Shown here: positions 49,339-60,600 of the stretch, in pieces
Numbering within the stretch: position 1 is the first letter of the stretch
Layout: every line of letters starts with the position of its first letter
Source of the DNA: Lingula anatina
Taxonomy: Eukaryota; Brachiopoda; Lingulata; Lingulida; Lingulidae
DNA length: 64,000 bases
NCBI RefSeq assembly: GCF_001039355.2
Contig: NW_019773513.1
Coordinates: 648,245 to 712,244 of the forward strand
Direction: 5' to 3'
Program-made: the position numbers and the translations under genes
Notes under the pieces: generated by a model
The model's database searches: none
Seen by the model: the letters and a program-made list of their open reading frames with translations, nothing else
Told to the model about the DNA's origin: nothing

Positions 49339-51282
49339 CTACGTGTTCAATGCTCTCCTTTTCTGTAGCAAACAAGGCTCGTGGTGCACTGGTAAAAACA
49401 ACCGCCCGTCTTTCTCGATCATGCCCTTTTTCCATTTCAACATTACTAACATCGGTCTGGTCGTTGATTCAATGCCGTTCATAACTAACAGTTTCTGCAG
49501 GGACATTATGACGTCCTTGCTTTCGTACAACCGGGAAACAGTTTCTGAAAACACAGCGATCATGAAGTTTAGTGCTATGATCGCTACAAATGCAACATAG
49601 CCGATATGCATGTACATCACAACGAGTACAAAGGGCGGTTTCACGCCTTTTGTGACATGCACCATGTTCAGTATCATTTTGGATAGAGTGTAGATACTGG
49701 ACGACCCATCTTTGAAATCTGCACTGCATTCACTTCGAAAGAAAGAATAAAACCCAGGCATAAACCAAAACATGCACACCGATCCAAGTAGACCTACGTA
49801 GAGGAAGTCGAAAAGAAGATGTCGGCCAAGTTGAACGTAGTGTCCTAGCTTTGGGAACAATTGAAGTACGTAATGGATGTCCATCATATTCATAGCGCCG
49901 GCCGTTGCTAAAAACATAAGGATGAATGCCTTTACATCGTCTGACTTGTCATTTTGTATTGACAGAAGAAAGGACAAAACGATAAAAACATCCCTGAAGA
50001 AATTTACGACTCTGAAAAAACGAACGCTCACGATGGTGTTTTGCCTGTTGCAAAGTGCGAAGAAATACATGGCGTACTGCTTGTGATTTAAAACTCTCGT
50101 TTTGCAGATGGTTAGTAAAATTGTCCCTATTACATATAGAATGTTGATGCAAGAAAAAGTTAGACAAATGTAGATGCTTATTTGTCCTATCTGCCATTGC
50201 ATTTTGACAAACATGTCGTTGTGCAGGTCCTTCTTGCAATCCAAAACAGTATCATTATTTATAGAGGTTGCCAATGTCACGCCCTCGTCTTGAAATATAT
50301 CATTAAACCAAATGTATATGACGGCAAACCAGACCAGCATGGCATAGACCACGGTAATTGTGTCCGTTACAAGCAACAAGATCCACAAGCTTGAGACGCT
50401 GTTGCTGATCATCGTTGATATGACCGGCGATGCCATGAAAGAATACAGAGCTGGATCCTTCAGCACGTTCTTATCGAATGCTGCTATGGCCTTTCTCGGT
50501 GCTATCATGTAGCGGCTCCAAGATTCGTTGGAATTTGTCACGTGGTACTCTGTGAGGTCGTACCACGTGATTAAGTCAAAACCACGTGTAACTTGTGGAA
50601 ATCTGTAAATCCCCTCTGTATCTAGTATGATCAAAGCCATTGTTAGCGAAGGTAGAATGGTAGCCAATTCCAGTGGACGAAGTCCAGTTTCGTCCACTTG
50701 GTGGAGAAGGACCTTCATGGTGTTGCGTGACAACGTGTCGTTTAGGTAGCCATACATACGTCTGTGCACGGCATCTTGACCAGGCCATTTATGGTTTGCC
50801 CAGACCAGTGCGTGTATAATGTTGGATCCTTTGTCATCAACAGTAAGAATATTGACGTCGTATTTCAGCAGTACGCCAAAGCAGTGAACGGCTCCGTAAA
50901 CAACCGTCAGAGATATGGGGGCAGAGAAAGCGGGAGTTTCAAGCCGATGGAGAGCAGGCTGCTTGAAACTGGCTTTTCTTTGATTTTCATACACGAACGG
51001 AGTGTTCACTAGGCGTTTGATGTCCAGAGGAGACAGTTTTCCCAAGCACGCTTCTAGTTCTGCAGCGTTGTCTGTGATCAATATGTCGTACAGGTACCAT
51101 ACAGTCTCCAATGCTGGGTACCCAGGTTTTGATGTAACATTAACCTTTTTAACGATACTACTTTTTAACTGACTTTTTGCGGGTCTAATGGAGATATGCT
51201 CTTCAAGACCGAGTTCTGGTTTTTCCGCATCAAGTGAATAAGAATCGAGACTGCAGATCTCAGTTGCATCATCCAGGCTCAT
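49339..51282 (-). CDS. TRP-like cation channel, intronless, unit 1
   Basis: A single ORF of 647 codons starting MSLDDATEICSLDSYSLDAE. The N-terminal cytosolic part holds ankyrin-like helices (about 118-165, SAPISLTVVYGAVHCFGVLL; and 185-222). Six membrane segments follow: S1 about 297-325, S2 366-392, S3 430-441, S4 450-470, S5 486-511, S6 550-577. The S6 end, NFMIAVFSETVSRLYESKD, is the hallmark that places it near TRP channels, TRPV-like by layout. The pore loop (about 525-545) lacks the usual Gly-Met-Gly-Asp type filter; the aligned place reads ILNMVHVT. It should pass cations across a membrane; gating is unknown. The gene lies antisense within the last intron of the dead gene X of unit 1. 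The ankyrin part is shorter than in typical TRPV channels. Confidence 0.8.
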   Translation of the reverse strand: MSLDDATEICSLDSYSLDAEKPELGLEEHISIRPAKSQLKSSIVKKVNVTSKPGYPALETVWYLYDILITDNAAELEACLGKLSPLDIKRLVNTPFVYENQRKASFKQPALHRLETPAFSAPISLTVVYGAVHCFGVLLKYDVNILTVDDKGSNIIHALVWANHKWPGQDAVHRRMYGYLNDTLSRNTMKVLLHQVDETGLRPLELATILPSLTMALIILDTEGIYRFPQVTRGFDLITWYDLTEYHVTNSNESWSRYMIAPRKAIAAFDKNVLKDPALYSFMASPVISTMISNSVSSLWILLLVTDTITVVYAMLVWFAVIYIWFNDIFQDEGVTLATSINNDTVLDCKKDLHNDMFVKMQWQIGQISIYICLTFSCINILYVIGTILLTICKTRVLNHKQYAMYFFALCNRQNTIVSVRFFRVVNFFRDVFIVLSFLLSIQNDKSDDVKAFILMFLATAGAMNMMDIHYVLQLFPKLGHYVQLGRHLLFDFLYVGLLGSVCMFWFMPGFYSFFRSECSADFKDGSSSIYTLSKMILNMVHVTKGVKPPFVLVVMYMHIGYVAFVAIIALNFMIAVFSETVSRLYESKDVIMSLQKLLVMNGIESTTRPMLVMLKWKKGMIEKDGRLFLPVHHEPCLLQKRRALNT

Positions 51283-52108
51283 AATGTTGTTTGGCGAACC
51301 GATGGCAGTGGCATTTGAATGTTGTCTGTGTTACTAAATCCAGTTCTTTATGTTCGTATTCATGGATAAATTATTGGAATTACTTATTTTGCTCTTGCTT
51401 AAAGTATATTCCCACGACTCTTGGGTTCCTTTTTATGTTTTATAATCCTGGAAAAATAAAGGACATTTGACTTGTAAGGGAAGCTGCAGCGCGAATAGTA
51501 AATATTTTTCATCTTGTAAACGACTTATATTTTGACACTTACACCATGCGTCATTGTCACATATCTTTTTCAAAGAACAGCGTCAAGTACGTAGTTTGTT
51601 AATATTTGACATGCTTAACGATCGATACCTAACATGACGTTTACGTAGTCGAGTGACAACGTGACCGCAAAAAAATATCGGAAAGCTCCTACAAATTTAA
51701 GCGACTTTCTGGTGGATTGTATTTACACACCAATTTATTGAGATTATACAGAATTGCCAAACAAAAGGATCATTGTACGGTTTAATTGTGCCATTAATCA
51801 ATCTGAAAGGAAGCTGGCTTAACCAAATACCATCGACAAATTAAAGTCACGTTACAAGCATACACTGTTACGTGATAATTTAAGAAAACCTTTTACTTTT
51901 GCATTTTCAAATATTTTTGATTCTGTGATATTAAAGCATTCACTGATTTACAAAGTTGTGTATGGTCACCGTTATCGAACTTCTTATATAGTTAATATGC
52001 AAATAAATTACATTCTGAATGACCCATTTGTGCACGTGTGAAAGTGATTCCACATTGTGGTTGGTGCCTCATCCTCGTTATCGGTATTCACCTTCCGTTT
52101 TGCTTCAG
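51283..52108. other. Upstream region of the channel gene and end of the host's last intron
   Basis: AT-rich, without exons. It must contain the channel promoter on the minus strand; I see no clear core element. Confidence 0.4.
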
Positions 52109-52347
52109 ATCACTACAAAGCCATCATGTAAGACATTACTTACGAGGCCGCAGAAGTCACAGTGGGCAGAAGAAACATCCTTCTTGGATTTCACTCGAAA
52201 TACGCTGGCTGGGGGAGTCGAAAGCAATACGAAAAGAACGTCGAACATAGGACGGCGGGAAGAATGGTGGAGACAAATGACGACATCGACCTAAATTTTC
52301 AAAGCCCAGAGATGAGCAAGACGAGTCACAAGAAGGCAAAGGTTTAA
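52109..52347 (+). pseudogene. Last exon of gene X, unit 1, with a premature stop
   Basis: A strong acceptor (TTTTGCTTCAG) precedes an exon that fits the phase 1 donor of unit 2 exon 8 (ATGT|GTGAGT at 61885/61886). In that phase it reads YHYKAIM, a TAA at 52129-52131, then 71 more open codons (DITYEAAEVTVGRRN..., GFHSKYAGWGSRKQYEKN...) to a natural stop at 52345-52347. The single stop in an otherwise long open frame and the phase match across paralogs support a nonsense change in a dead gene. The ORFs in other frames here are shadows. The unit 2 counterpart lies beyond the window. Confidence 0.6.
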
Positions 52348-52512
52348 AATGCTTGTTTAGAAGTATGCAGACCTCACTTGCGATGATTGGTACGACTACA
52401 TCACCGATTCATTCTACTCTGTAAAAAACGCTGTAAAAAACGAGGATGAAGACTGCAGGTAGCCCGGGGCAGCGGGGCCGGTGACGGGTTAAAATAATCG
52501 GCGGGGGCTGGC

Positions 52513-52543
<31 letters not shown>

Positions 52544-52836
52544 CTGGCGGTCAAGACCAGGACAGGACAACCCAGTATAAGACAAGGCAGGCTGGAGGCG
52601 CCGCCTTTTGCTGTTGATAAATCGGGAACGTTTCCACCATTATTTGGTAAATCCTGACACTTGAATTTTTGTGAATTTGCATGCAAAATGTAAACAAATT
52701 AAGAAAATGCGTATCTGTGACAACATGATGTGTGTTTTTGCATTTTTCTATTTTTATCGATTAGATCTAGTAAAGTCTTCCTGAATAATAAACTCAGTAT
52801 TGACAAACTTTCACCAAACAAAGTGCAACTAGTCTA
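52348..52836. other. Spacer between unit 1 and unit 2
   Basis: It contains a GC-rich patch (52460-52510) and a poly-A run of about 27 (52513-52539). From 52509 on it is repeated after the gap at 54269. Confidence 0.6.
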
Positions 52837-52928
52837 TGACGTCACTTCTCGTTTTACGCTTCGTCATAGAGACGTTTAGTCTCCGTTACGTCATAGAAGC
52901 GTGGCGGGCGTTTGTAGCAACTGTCTTT
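52837..52928 (+). promoter_or_regulatory. Putative gene X promoter with CRE-type sites
   Basis: A perfect TGACGTCA (52837-52844), TTCGTCAT (52860-52867) and TTACGTCAT (52886-52894) lie 90-145 bases upstream of the gene X ATG. They are followed by GTGGCGGGCGTTTGTAGCAA, which is conserved in unit 1 (41576 and 44777). The first CRE is altered in unit 1 (GGACGTCA). CRE sites bind CREB/ATF factors; use here is inference. The same sequence recurs at 54598-54689. Confidence 0.4.
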
Positions 52929-52981
52929 GTTTGTCGAGATGACAACTAATTTGAGACATATATTACTCTGTTCCACCCAAA

Positions 52982-53897
52982 ATGCCTGTATTTTTGCCGA
53001 AAATTAATGCACAGAATGAAGAAACGCTGGATTCGCATCATCCGCAGGGAGCAAGCCGTCAAAGGCGTAAACCAAAGGTGACTTAGCTAGAGCATTTAAT
53101 AATGCATTCTATTTTTGTATAATAGTAGGTAGACCGGTCACGATATCCAGTTTGGGTTTATTGAATTCTTGTATAACTCGGTATATAAACTTTAGACACA
53201 AAATGCCTGATTTGGAATGATAGCTTCCCGATAAATCATGTGATTACTTTCAACACGATTAAAGGTAGGATCATGACCTGCTTTTTTATCGTTCACGATC
53301 ATTAAAATAGGGTCATTTTTAATGTATATGCTTGTGCTTATTTATACAGTATGGATATATAAACAACTAAGAAAAGATGTCCGTGTTTTGAACAAAAATA
53401 CCAGAGACGATAAACAAAATTCCATATGATCTACCACATTATATGCGCAAGACAGAACTAGGCTTTGGATGTCAAAATAATGTTTACTTTTCCATTTGAA
53501 ATCAAAATGCTCTTTGACAGTTGACTGTATAGTAGGCGCATTTATATATGTGTGTGTGCGTGCGTGAGTGTGTGTTTGGAAGGGGAGGGGGTCACCACTA
53601 ACAAGGTGATGAGGGAGAATTCACCTTTTTTTCTTGAACCTATAACTGATTTGGTTGAAATATGTCAGGGACCTCCCCCACCTCCTTCCCTTCTATGTCT
53701 GTGTATTGTAGTGACTATGAGGTAATTTTTCCCAGGGTTTGGCCTCGCATAGAAAACCCCATCATGGCGAACCTTCCGCGCCCCAGTTACCTGAACTGGG
53801 GATTATCACAGGGGCATCCGTAAGCAAAAAGCCCCAAGATGACAAAACCACTCATCTGGAGGAAAAGCCGAGAGAGGAAAAAAAGCACACCGATTTG
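52982..53897 (+). CDS. Gene X, unit 2, exons 1-2, other haplotype (cut by gap)
   Basis: Exon 1 (52982-53077) and most of exon 2 (53736-53897) match 54743-54838 and 55497-55658 nearly base for base. The seven-A run and reading frame are intact, unlike unit 1. The copy stops at the 371-N gap, after which the same sequence begins again from 52509. It is best read as one allele repeated by the assembly. Confidence 0.7.
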
Positions 53898-54268
53898 NNN
53901 NNNNNNNNNNNNNNNNNNNNNNNNNNNNNNNNNNNNNNNNNNNNNNNNNNNNNNNNNNNNNNNNNNNNNNNNNNNNNNNNNNNNNNNNNNNNNNNNNNNN
54001 NNNNNNNNNNNNNNNNNNNNNNNNNNNNNNNNNNNNNNNNNNNNNNNNNNNNNNNNNNNNNNNNNNNNNNNNNNNNNNNNNNNNNNNNNNNNNNNNNNNN
54101 NNNNNNNNNNNNNNNNNNNNNNNNNNNNNNNNNNNNNNNNNNNNNNNNNNNNNNNNNNNNNNNNNNNNNNNNNNNNNNNNNNNNNNNNNNNNNNNNNNNN
54201 NNNNNNNNNNNNNNNNNNNNNNNNNNNNNNNNNNNNNNNNNNNNNNNNNNNNNNNNNNNNNNNNNNNN
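53898..54268. other. Assembly gap of 371 N
   Basis: The sequence after the gap (54269-55658) repeats the sequence before it (52509-53897). The gap therefore joins overlapping haplotype contigs and probably contains no unknown sequence of that size. ORFs crossing it are artefacts. Confidence 0.9.
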
Positions 54269-54273
54269 CTGGC

Positions 54274-54304
<31 letters not shown>

Positions 54305-54742
54305 CTGGCGGTCAAGACCAGGACAGGACAACCCAGTATAAGACAAGGCAGGCTGGAGGCGCCGCCTTTTGCTGTTGATAAATCGGGAACGTTTCCACCA
54401 TTATTTGGTAAATCCTGACACTTGAATTTTTGTGAATTTGCATGCAAAATGTAAACAAATTAAGAAAATGCGTATCTGTGACAACATGATGTGTGTTTTT
54501 GCATTTTTCTATTTTTATCGATTAGATCTAGTAAAGTCTTCCTGAATAATAAACTCAGTATTGACAAACTTTCACCAAACAAAGTGCAACTAGTCTATGA
54601 CGTCACTTCTCGTTTTACGCTTCGTCATAGAGACGTTTAGTCTCCGTTACGTCATAGAAGCGTGGCGGGCGTTTGTAGCAACTGTCTTTGTTTGTCGAGA
54701 TGACAACTAATTTGAGACATATATTACTCTGTTCCACCCAAA

Positions 54743-57611
54743 ATGCCTGTATTTTTGCCGAAAATTAATGCACAGAATGAAGAAACGCTGGATTCGCATC
54801 ATCCGCAGGGAGCAAGCCGTCAAAGGCGTAAACCAAAGGTGACTTAGCTAGAGCATTTAATAATGCATTCTATTTTTGTATAATAGTAGGTAGACCGGTC
54901 ACGATATCCAGTTTGGGTTTATTGAATTCTTGTATAACTCGGTATATAAACTTTAGACACAAAATGCCTGATTTGGAATGATAGCTTCCCGATAAATCAT
55001 GTGATTACTTTCAACACGATTAAAGGTAGGATCATGACCTGCTTTTTTATCGTTCACGATCATTAAAATAGGGTCATTTTTAATGTATATGCTTGTGCTT
55101 ATTTATACAGTATGGATATATAAACAACTAAGAAAAGATGTCCGTGTTTTGAACAAAAATACCAGAGACGATAAACAAAATTCCATATGATCTACCACAT
55201 TATATGCGCAAGACAGAACTAGGCTTTGGATGTCAAAATAATGTTTACTTTTCCATTTGAAATCAAAATGCTCTTTGACAGTTGACTGTATAGTAGGCGC
55301 ATTTATATATGTGTGTGTGCGTGCGTGAGTGTGTGTTTGGAAGGGGAGGGGGTCACCACTAACAAGGTGATGAGGGAAAATTCACCTTTTTTTCTTGAAC
55401 CTATAACTGATTTGGTTGAAATATGTCAGGGACCTACCCCACCTCCTTCCCTTCTATGTCTGTGTATTGTAGTGAATATGAGGTGATTTTTCCCAGGGTT
55501 TGGCCTCGCATAGAAAACCCCATCATGGCGAACCTTCCGCGCCCCAGTTACCTGAACTGGGGATTATCACAGGGGCATCCGTAAGCAAAAAGCCTCAAGA
55601 TGACAAAACCACTCATCTGGAGGAAAAGCCGAAAGAGGAAAAAAAGCACACCGATTTGACCAGAGTAAGTGATAACTTCCGCAGAGGCTAACGTGTTTTC
55701 TGACAACGAAATAACGTATCGACTTTATGTACCAAAGATAAAAAACACTTTAAGTATCTTTAATAAAGATTTACCCCTTTGTCATCATTGCAAAAACTTA
55801 AGTAAAATGTGCTATTTATTGTGCTCCTTAAATGTTACAATAAGAATTTAGTTGATAGCGACGCCAGGCCCCCGTTTCACAAAGAATCTTAAATCCGTAG
55901 ACGTCTTACTCGAGCTGGGTGGCCTAGCTAGGTCGACTTAGCTGAAGTCGACTTGGAGTGTTTCACAAAGAATCTAACGTCTTAGCTTGACGTGCTTACC
56001 GTAGTCGACGCGCACGAGAAACTCTTCAAGAAAAGGAGGTGTAAAATTGCAAAAGTTTCACAAGACATGACGTTTCATGGCCTCTTTCGGCCGAGAACGA
56101 TCGTTTATCAACAATAAAAGTCAGCCAAAACACAAACAAAGTTTGTTTTTGAACTTCATTGATAAGTTTAACTTTAATACAACTTCAAAGTAACAGTTAA
56201 ACATTAGCTTGTCGTGGAACACTACTGAGGGACGTCTAGCGGTCAAAAACATAAACAAACACGCGATCGGCTGGGTAAAGTGGAATTTTATTTTTTATTT
56301 TAATATTCCATAAATGTCAGTGCTATTCAAGGATATTATAACACAATATCTTGAAGGAGGTATGTTCTTTCCAAATTTTTGTTGTTTATGCTCTCATTTA
56401 CCGAGTTTTAGTTGAGCTTGCCGACTTAAGTCTCCTCCCGACGAGGCTTGACATCGTCGACTTACAGCTAAGAAAAAAACGACGTAAGCGACCTTTTAGA
56501 TTCTTTGTGAAACGGGACTTAGTGACGTAACGACTTAATTACGTTGGTAACCAAGCCCTAAGTCAGGGAAACCGACTTAAGTTTTTTTGTGAAACGGGGG
56601 CCAGTATAGTCATTATCAAATGGGAATAAAAGTAACAAAACGATTTGTTTCACTTCACTGTGTTCTAGACATTTGGCCCCCATCTTTTCCCCAACCTGTG
56701 GTTCCGACCAACAAGAATTAAGCTGAAGCATGTGCAACTCGAAATTGAAGGGCACGATATGCAGACGCCGACACCGAAACCTCTGTCCATACCACGGAAA
56801 GCTGCTGTGAGTAGAAGAACTAGTAGGCAAAGCATTTCATATAGTCCGCGACAATAGGGTCCTCGGGGTGGGCTATAGCTTTAATTGTACTCAACTAAAC
56901 ATGTATGCAAACATTTTCGTTTCAAAGTTTGTTTGTGTTAGTAAGTGGTTTAGATAGATTATCACTTTGGTTGAGCTTTTTTCCGTTAATTCAATTACGT
57001 ATTCAGACATTCACAAATATAGGCCTATCCATTTTTTTCATCTAGATAGAGTTCCTATGTACATACTTCAAGTAAAAATATATTTTATTTTATTTCTTCC
57101 TCAGCTATCGAAGCAGCCTTCCCTTCCTCCGATGCTGGAAGAAGAGGAGGCTTTGGAGGACGTGTCTCTCATTCAAGAGGACCACGAGATGCTGCTGCAG
57201 GGACTGAAAACAGTGCTGGATTGTCACTCACTGGGGATTCCTATCCAGGTAACACCAAATACACTCTCCACTGCGGTAGACACCCGAAGGTGAAAATGCT
57301 GCAGAGGTTTTCCCCTTGATCATGGCAGTAATATGCACGTACACATAATCAGACAAACCTAGATACGACTTTTTCATTAGACTACAAAATTAATAAATTG
57401 AGAATGGAAAGGACGATATACTCTGCTGATTCTTCTCAGGAAATTTTACCTTTTCAAGCACATGCTTTATTCAGGGACGATTTGGCAGAACTAAAAACTG
57501 GGAGTGGAAAAGAGATAAAAGACAAGGTTCCATTCATCATTCATTTTATTGTTTGTTTTACTTTATTTTATTTTTGATGATTTCATTCTACAACAAACAC
57601 AAGCGCACACG

Positions 57612-57647
<36 letters not shown>

Positions 57648-60600
57648 CTGTATATACACCCCCCTTATTAAAATGAAACAAGAAAATAAATGGGGGGAAA
57701 AAAGAAAAATAAGATTAAGGGGGGAAAACAATCCACGGTAAGGTATTCTTGTCAGCAAGCAGTCGGCCACGCTAATCTGAATCTCGATGTTTATCTTTGT
57801 TCTACCAGATCAGGAAGAGGGACTTTGTCCCCGGTCGTGTGGCTAGGCCGGTCTTCCATTGTGAGCGGTGTATGGAGCACTGGCTGAGGCAAGGAAACCT
57901 GCCCCAAGACTGTACGCGGAAAGCCTCGCACGTCGCAGGGCCGGAGTTTATTTTAACGAACCGAACGACACGTTTGATTCGGGTAAGTTCGCCTCTGCAT
58001 ACCGTGCATGTTTGCGGATCAATTGGAGATGCGGTCTTTTTATTCCTGTCATGCTAAGGTTTCCTGAGGCAAATTTAAGACGCGTTCAAAAATCGCAAAA
58101 CGCAATTGTCAGATGTTGAATACAAATTTACAATAACTGAATGGTATCCCGTCTCGACAGCAAATGTCCCTTATTTAGTCCTAAAATGTGACATATTTTG
58201 GTCACGTTGACCTATCTTACAGTTCATTGCGCGGTCTATTGACTATTGTAATGGCTTGAGCCTATTTATTGGCGCCAATTTCCATAACGAAATACATGTA
58301 TGTCGAGTTAACATACAGGCTGACCTAATGTCGTAATTATCCACTTACAAGGCTATATTCATCCTTACTTCTAGAGTTTACACATAAGACGACAGCAAGT
58401 ACACGCAGCGAAGGTGACCGTCTCTCAGACCAGTGAACTGCTGCAGAATGCGACAGACGCAGACAAGATACTCAGATATCAAAGGAAACAAAAACGTCCC
58501 CAGCACCCCGCCGGTCCTTACCAAGCGTACAGTGGTAGGTACAGTCCCAAATCACCCGGCCGGCACTATATTAAAAAGAAAAAAGAAAAAAAAAACTCAG
58601 AAGCACTTGCAGCACCAAAACACGCCACAACAATAGGTTTATCAAACGCCGAAGCATTCGAAGCAGAAATAACAATCCACGTCACTGCAGACGCTTTGAC
58701 CTCGTATTTGAAGTTTGCTTCTCCAGCTTATGAAAATGTGAGGAATAATTGTTAAAATATCATGCTTTTAGTGAGTCCATGTGCATCAGACATTATTTGT
58801 TTAGTTAGCACGGCAGACGTGCAAATTTTGTAGGTTGTTTGCACTTTGTCGTTTGCAAAGCATTAATAATCATAATAATAATCCGTCATTGTACAATACA
58901 AATAAAATGTATGGCACAATAGTTAACAAAATGTGCAAGATCCTTAATTACCCTGTAGGCCTATCTTATATCTATTATTGACACAACTACATATGCATTC
59001 TTGAAATTTGTTTACATTTTGTAAAAATTCATGCCTGCTTCGCCCACCTGTATGTTCAATTTTGATGAGCACATTACAAAAATAAGCTGAATTAAAATGC
59101 CTAAATGTGTACATTACACGATGTATATTCAAGGAAGTGGACACAGACTTCACAGACGAAGTCAGGGAAGCTTTGTAAAACTTCGACTAAGCAGTCGGTA
59201 TGCATTGGAAGACGATTCCGACATTGGGTTGAATCTGGCGGACGAAATCTCTTGGATGGAATCATTGGAACGCATCAAAAAACAGCCACCAGGGGTGGGT
59301 GAAAAAAACGATTTTGGAAAGAGGGTTTCACCTGGCCAAAGAAGAAAGTTTGCCCAGAGGCCGGTGCCTGGTGGAGAGCCAAGCAGTCGGCCAGGAAGAA
59401 ATGTCGCCGTCATCATTCCGCAAATGGTGCCCGATGAGAGTGATCTGGAAACAGGTGGGTGGAATTAAAGTGAGGTATTTTTGGTTTTGTTACACGTTGC
59501 GTTGCCTCATTACTGTGTCCAAATGAACGCAGTTACTAGCACAACTAACGATCACGGATTCGGGTTCTGAATGACATAGTGCAAATGATTCACAGTGATA
59601 ATTTGAATATATTTGGTCGTGATTTCGAATTTGGGCTAAATTTATTTTATGAACATCATGTGGTTGCGATGCAAAGCAATTGTAATACATGTAGGCCTAC
59701 GTCTTATCCTCTTTTCAGTTAGGACTTATGAATCTGAAGTTACAGTATCCGTTGTTAAAAATGGTACATGTAGAAATCGAATTCATTCAGAAACCATAGC
59801 GCCTTCTTTAATTTAAAGGACAACTCAGTGGGTTAGATTAATGTATAGAAGCAGGTTCTATGTAAAACTTTGATCAGATTTGTGTTTTGGGAGATTGATT
59901 ATTATTATATGAATAAGTCTGGGTCACAAAAGTCCTGTTAAGACAACTGGAATAAAGAATTAGAAAACGAAAACTATTTATCATGATTTCGGAGCACAGC
60001 CAGAAGTACTTCCGGCTCAAGGTCACGACCTCGATTTTCCCACGCTTACGACCAATCACAGCAGGCTTCAGTCAGCATGAGATAGACGTCACGACTACAC
60101 AGCGAAACTTGTCAGACATGTAAGTGCCGCCTGTCCATCTTTTCGGTACATGTACCAATCAAAAACAGAAAACGTAAAGCCCAAAACGCTCTTATACACG
60201 TAACCAACTTTGTATGAGCACAAATATTGTCATTTATTGTGAACAGGATAATATGATAATCAGACACACTTGAGACCTGCGAAGCGCATACTCACGTGTC
60301 GAGGAGTAGTTTCGCCATTGCCTCGTATGTGAGTCCTAACTCAGCTTTAAGTGTCCTCCACCGCCCCACCTCCCTCCCAACATACACAGTCTGAGTGCTT
60401 CTTCGTCTGTCTCTAATTTTCTTTCGTATCTTTCGAACTGGAGTGGCTATTTTCTTTCGCCCCCTTTTGTCGCTCACCTGTTCAGACTTGACGCGCGTCT
60501 GAGCCATGTTTGCTGTTTTGGCGCCAAATAGTAACATCCGGGTCTCAGCCGTAGTACTTCATTCATAGTAAACCGCGAGACTTAGCGAGAAATTGCGCGT

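Noticed and set aside
52019-52294. 91-codon ORF as the coding frame of the exon at 52109
   Set aside because: The phase 1 frame from unit 2 exon 8 fits better and runs to a later stop with more protein-like sequence.
53739-54447. Long ORFs across 53898-54268
   Set aside because: They are composed of N and poly-A translation.
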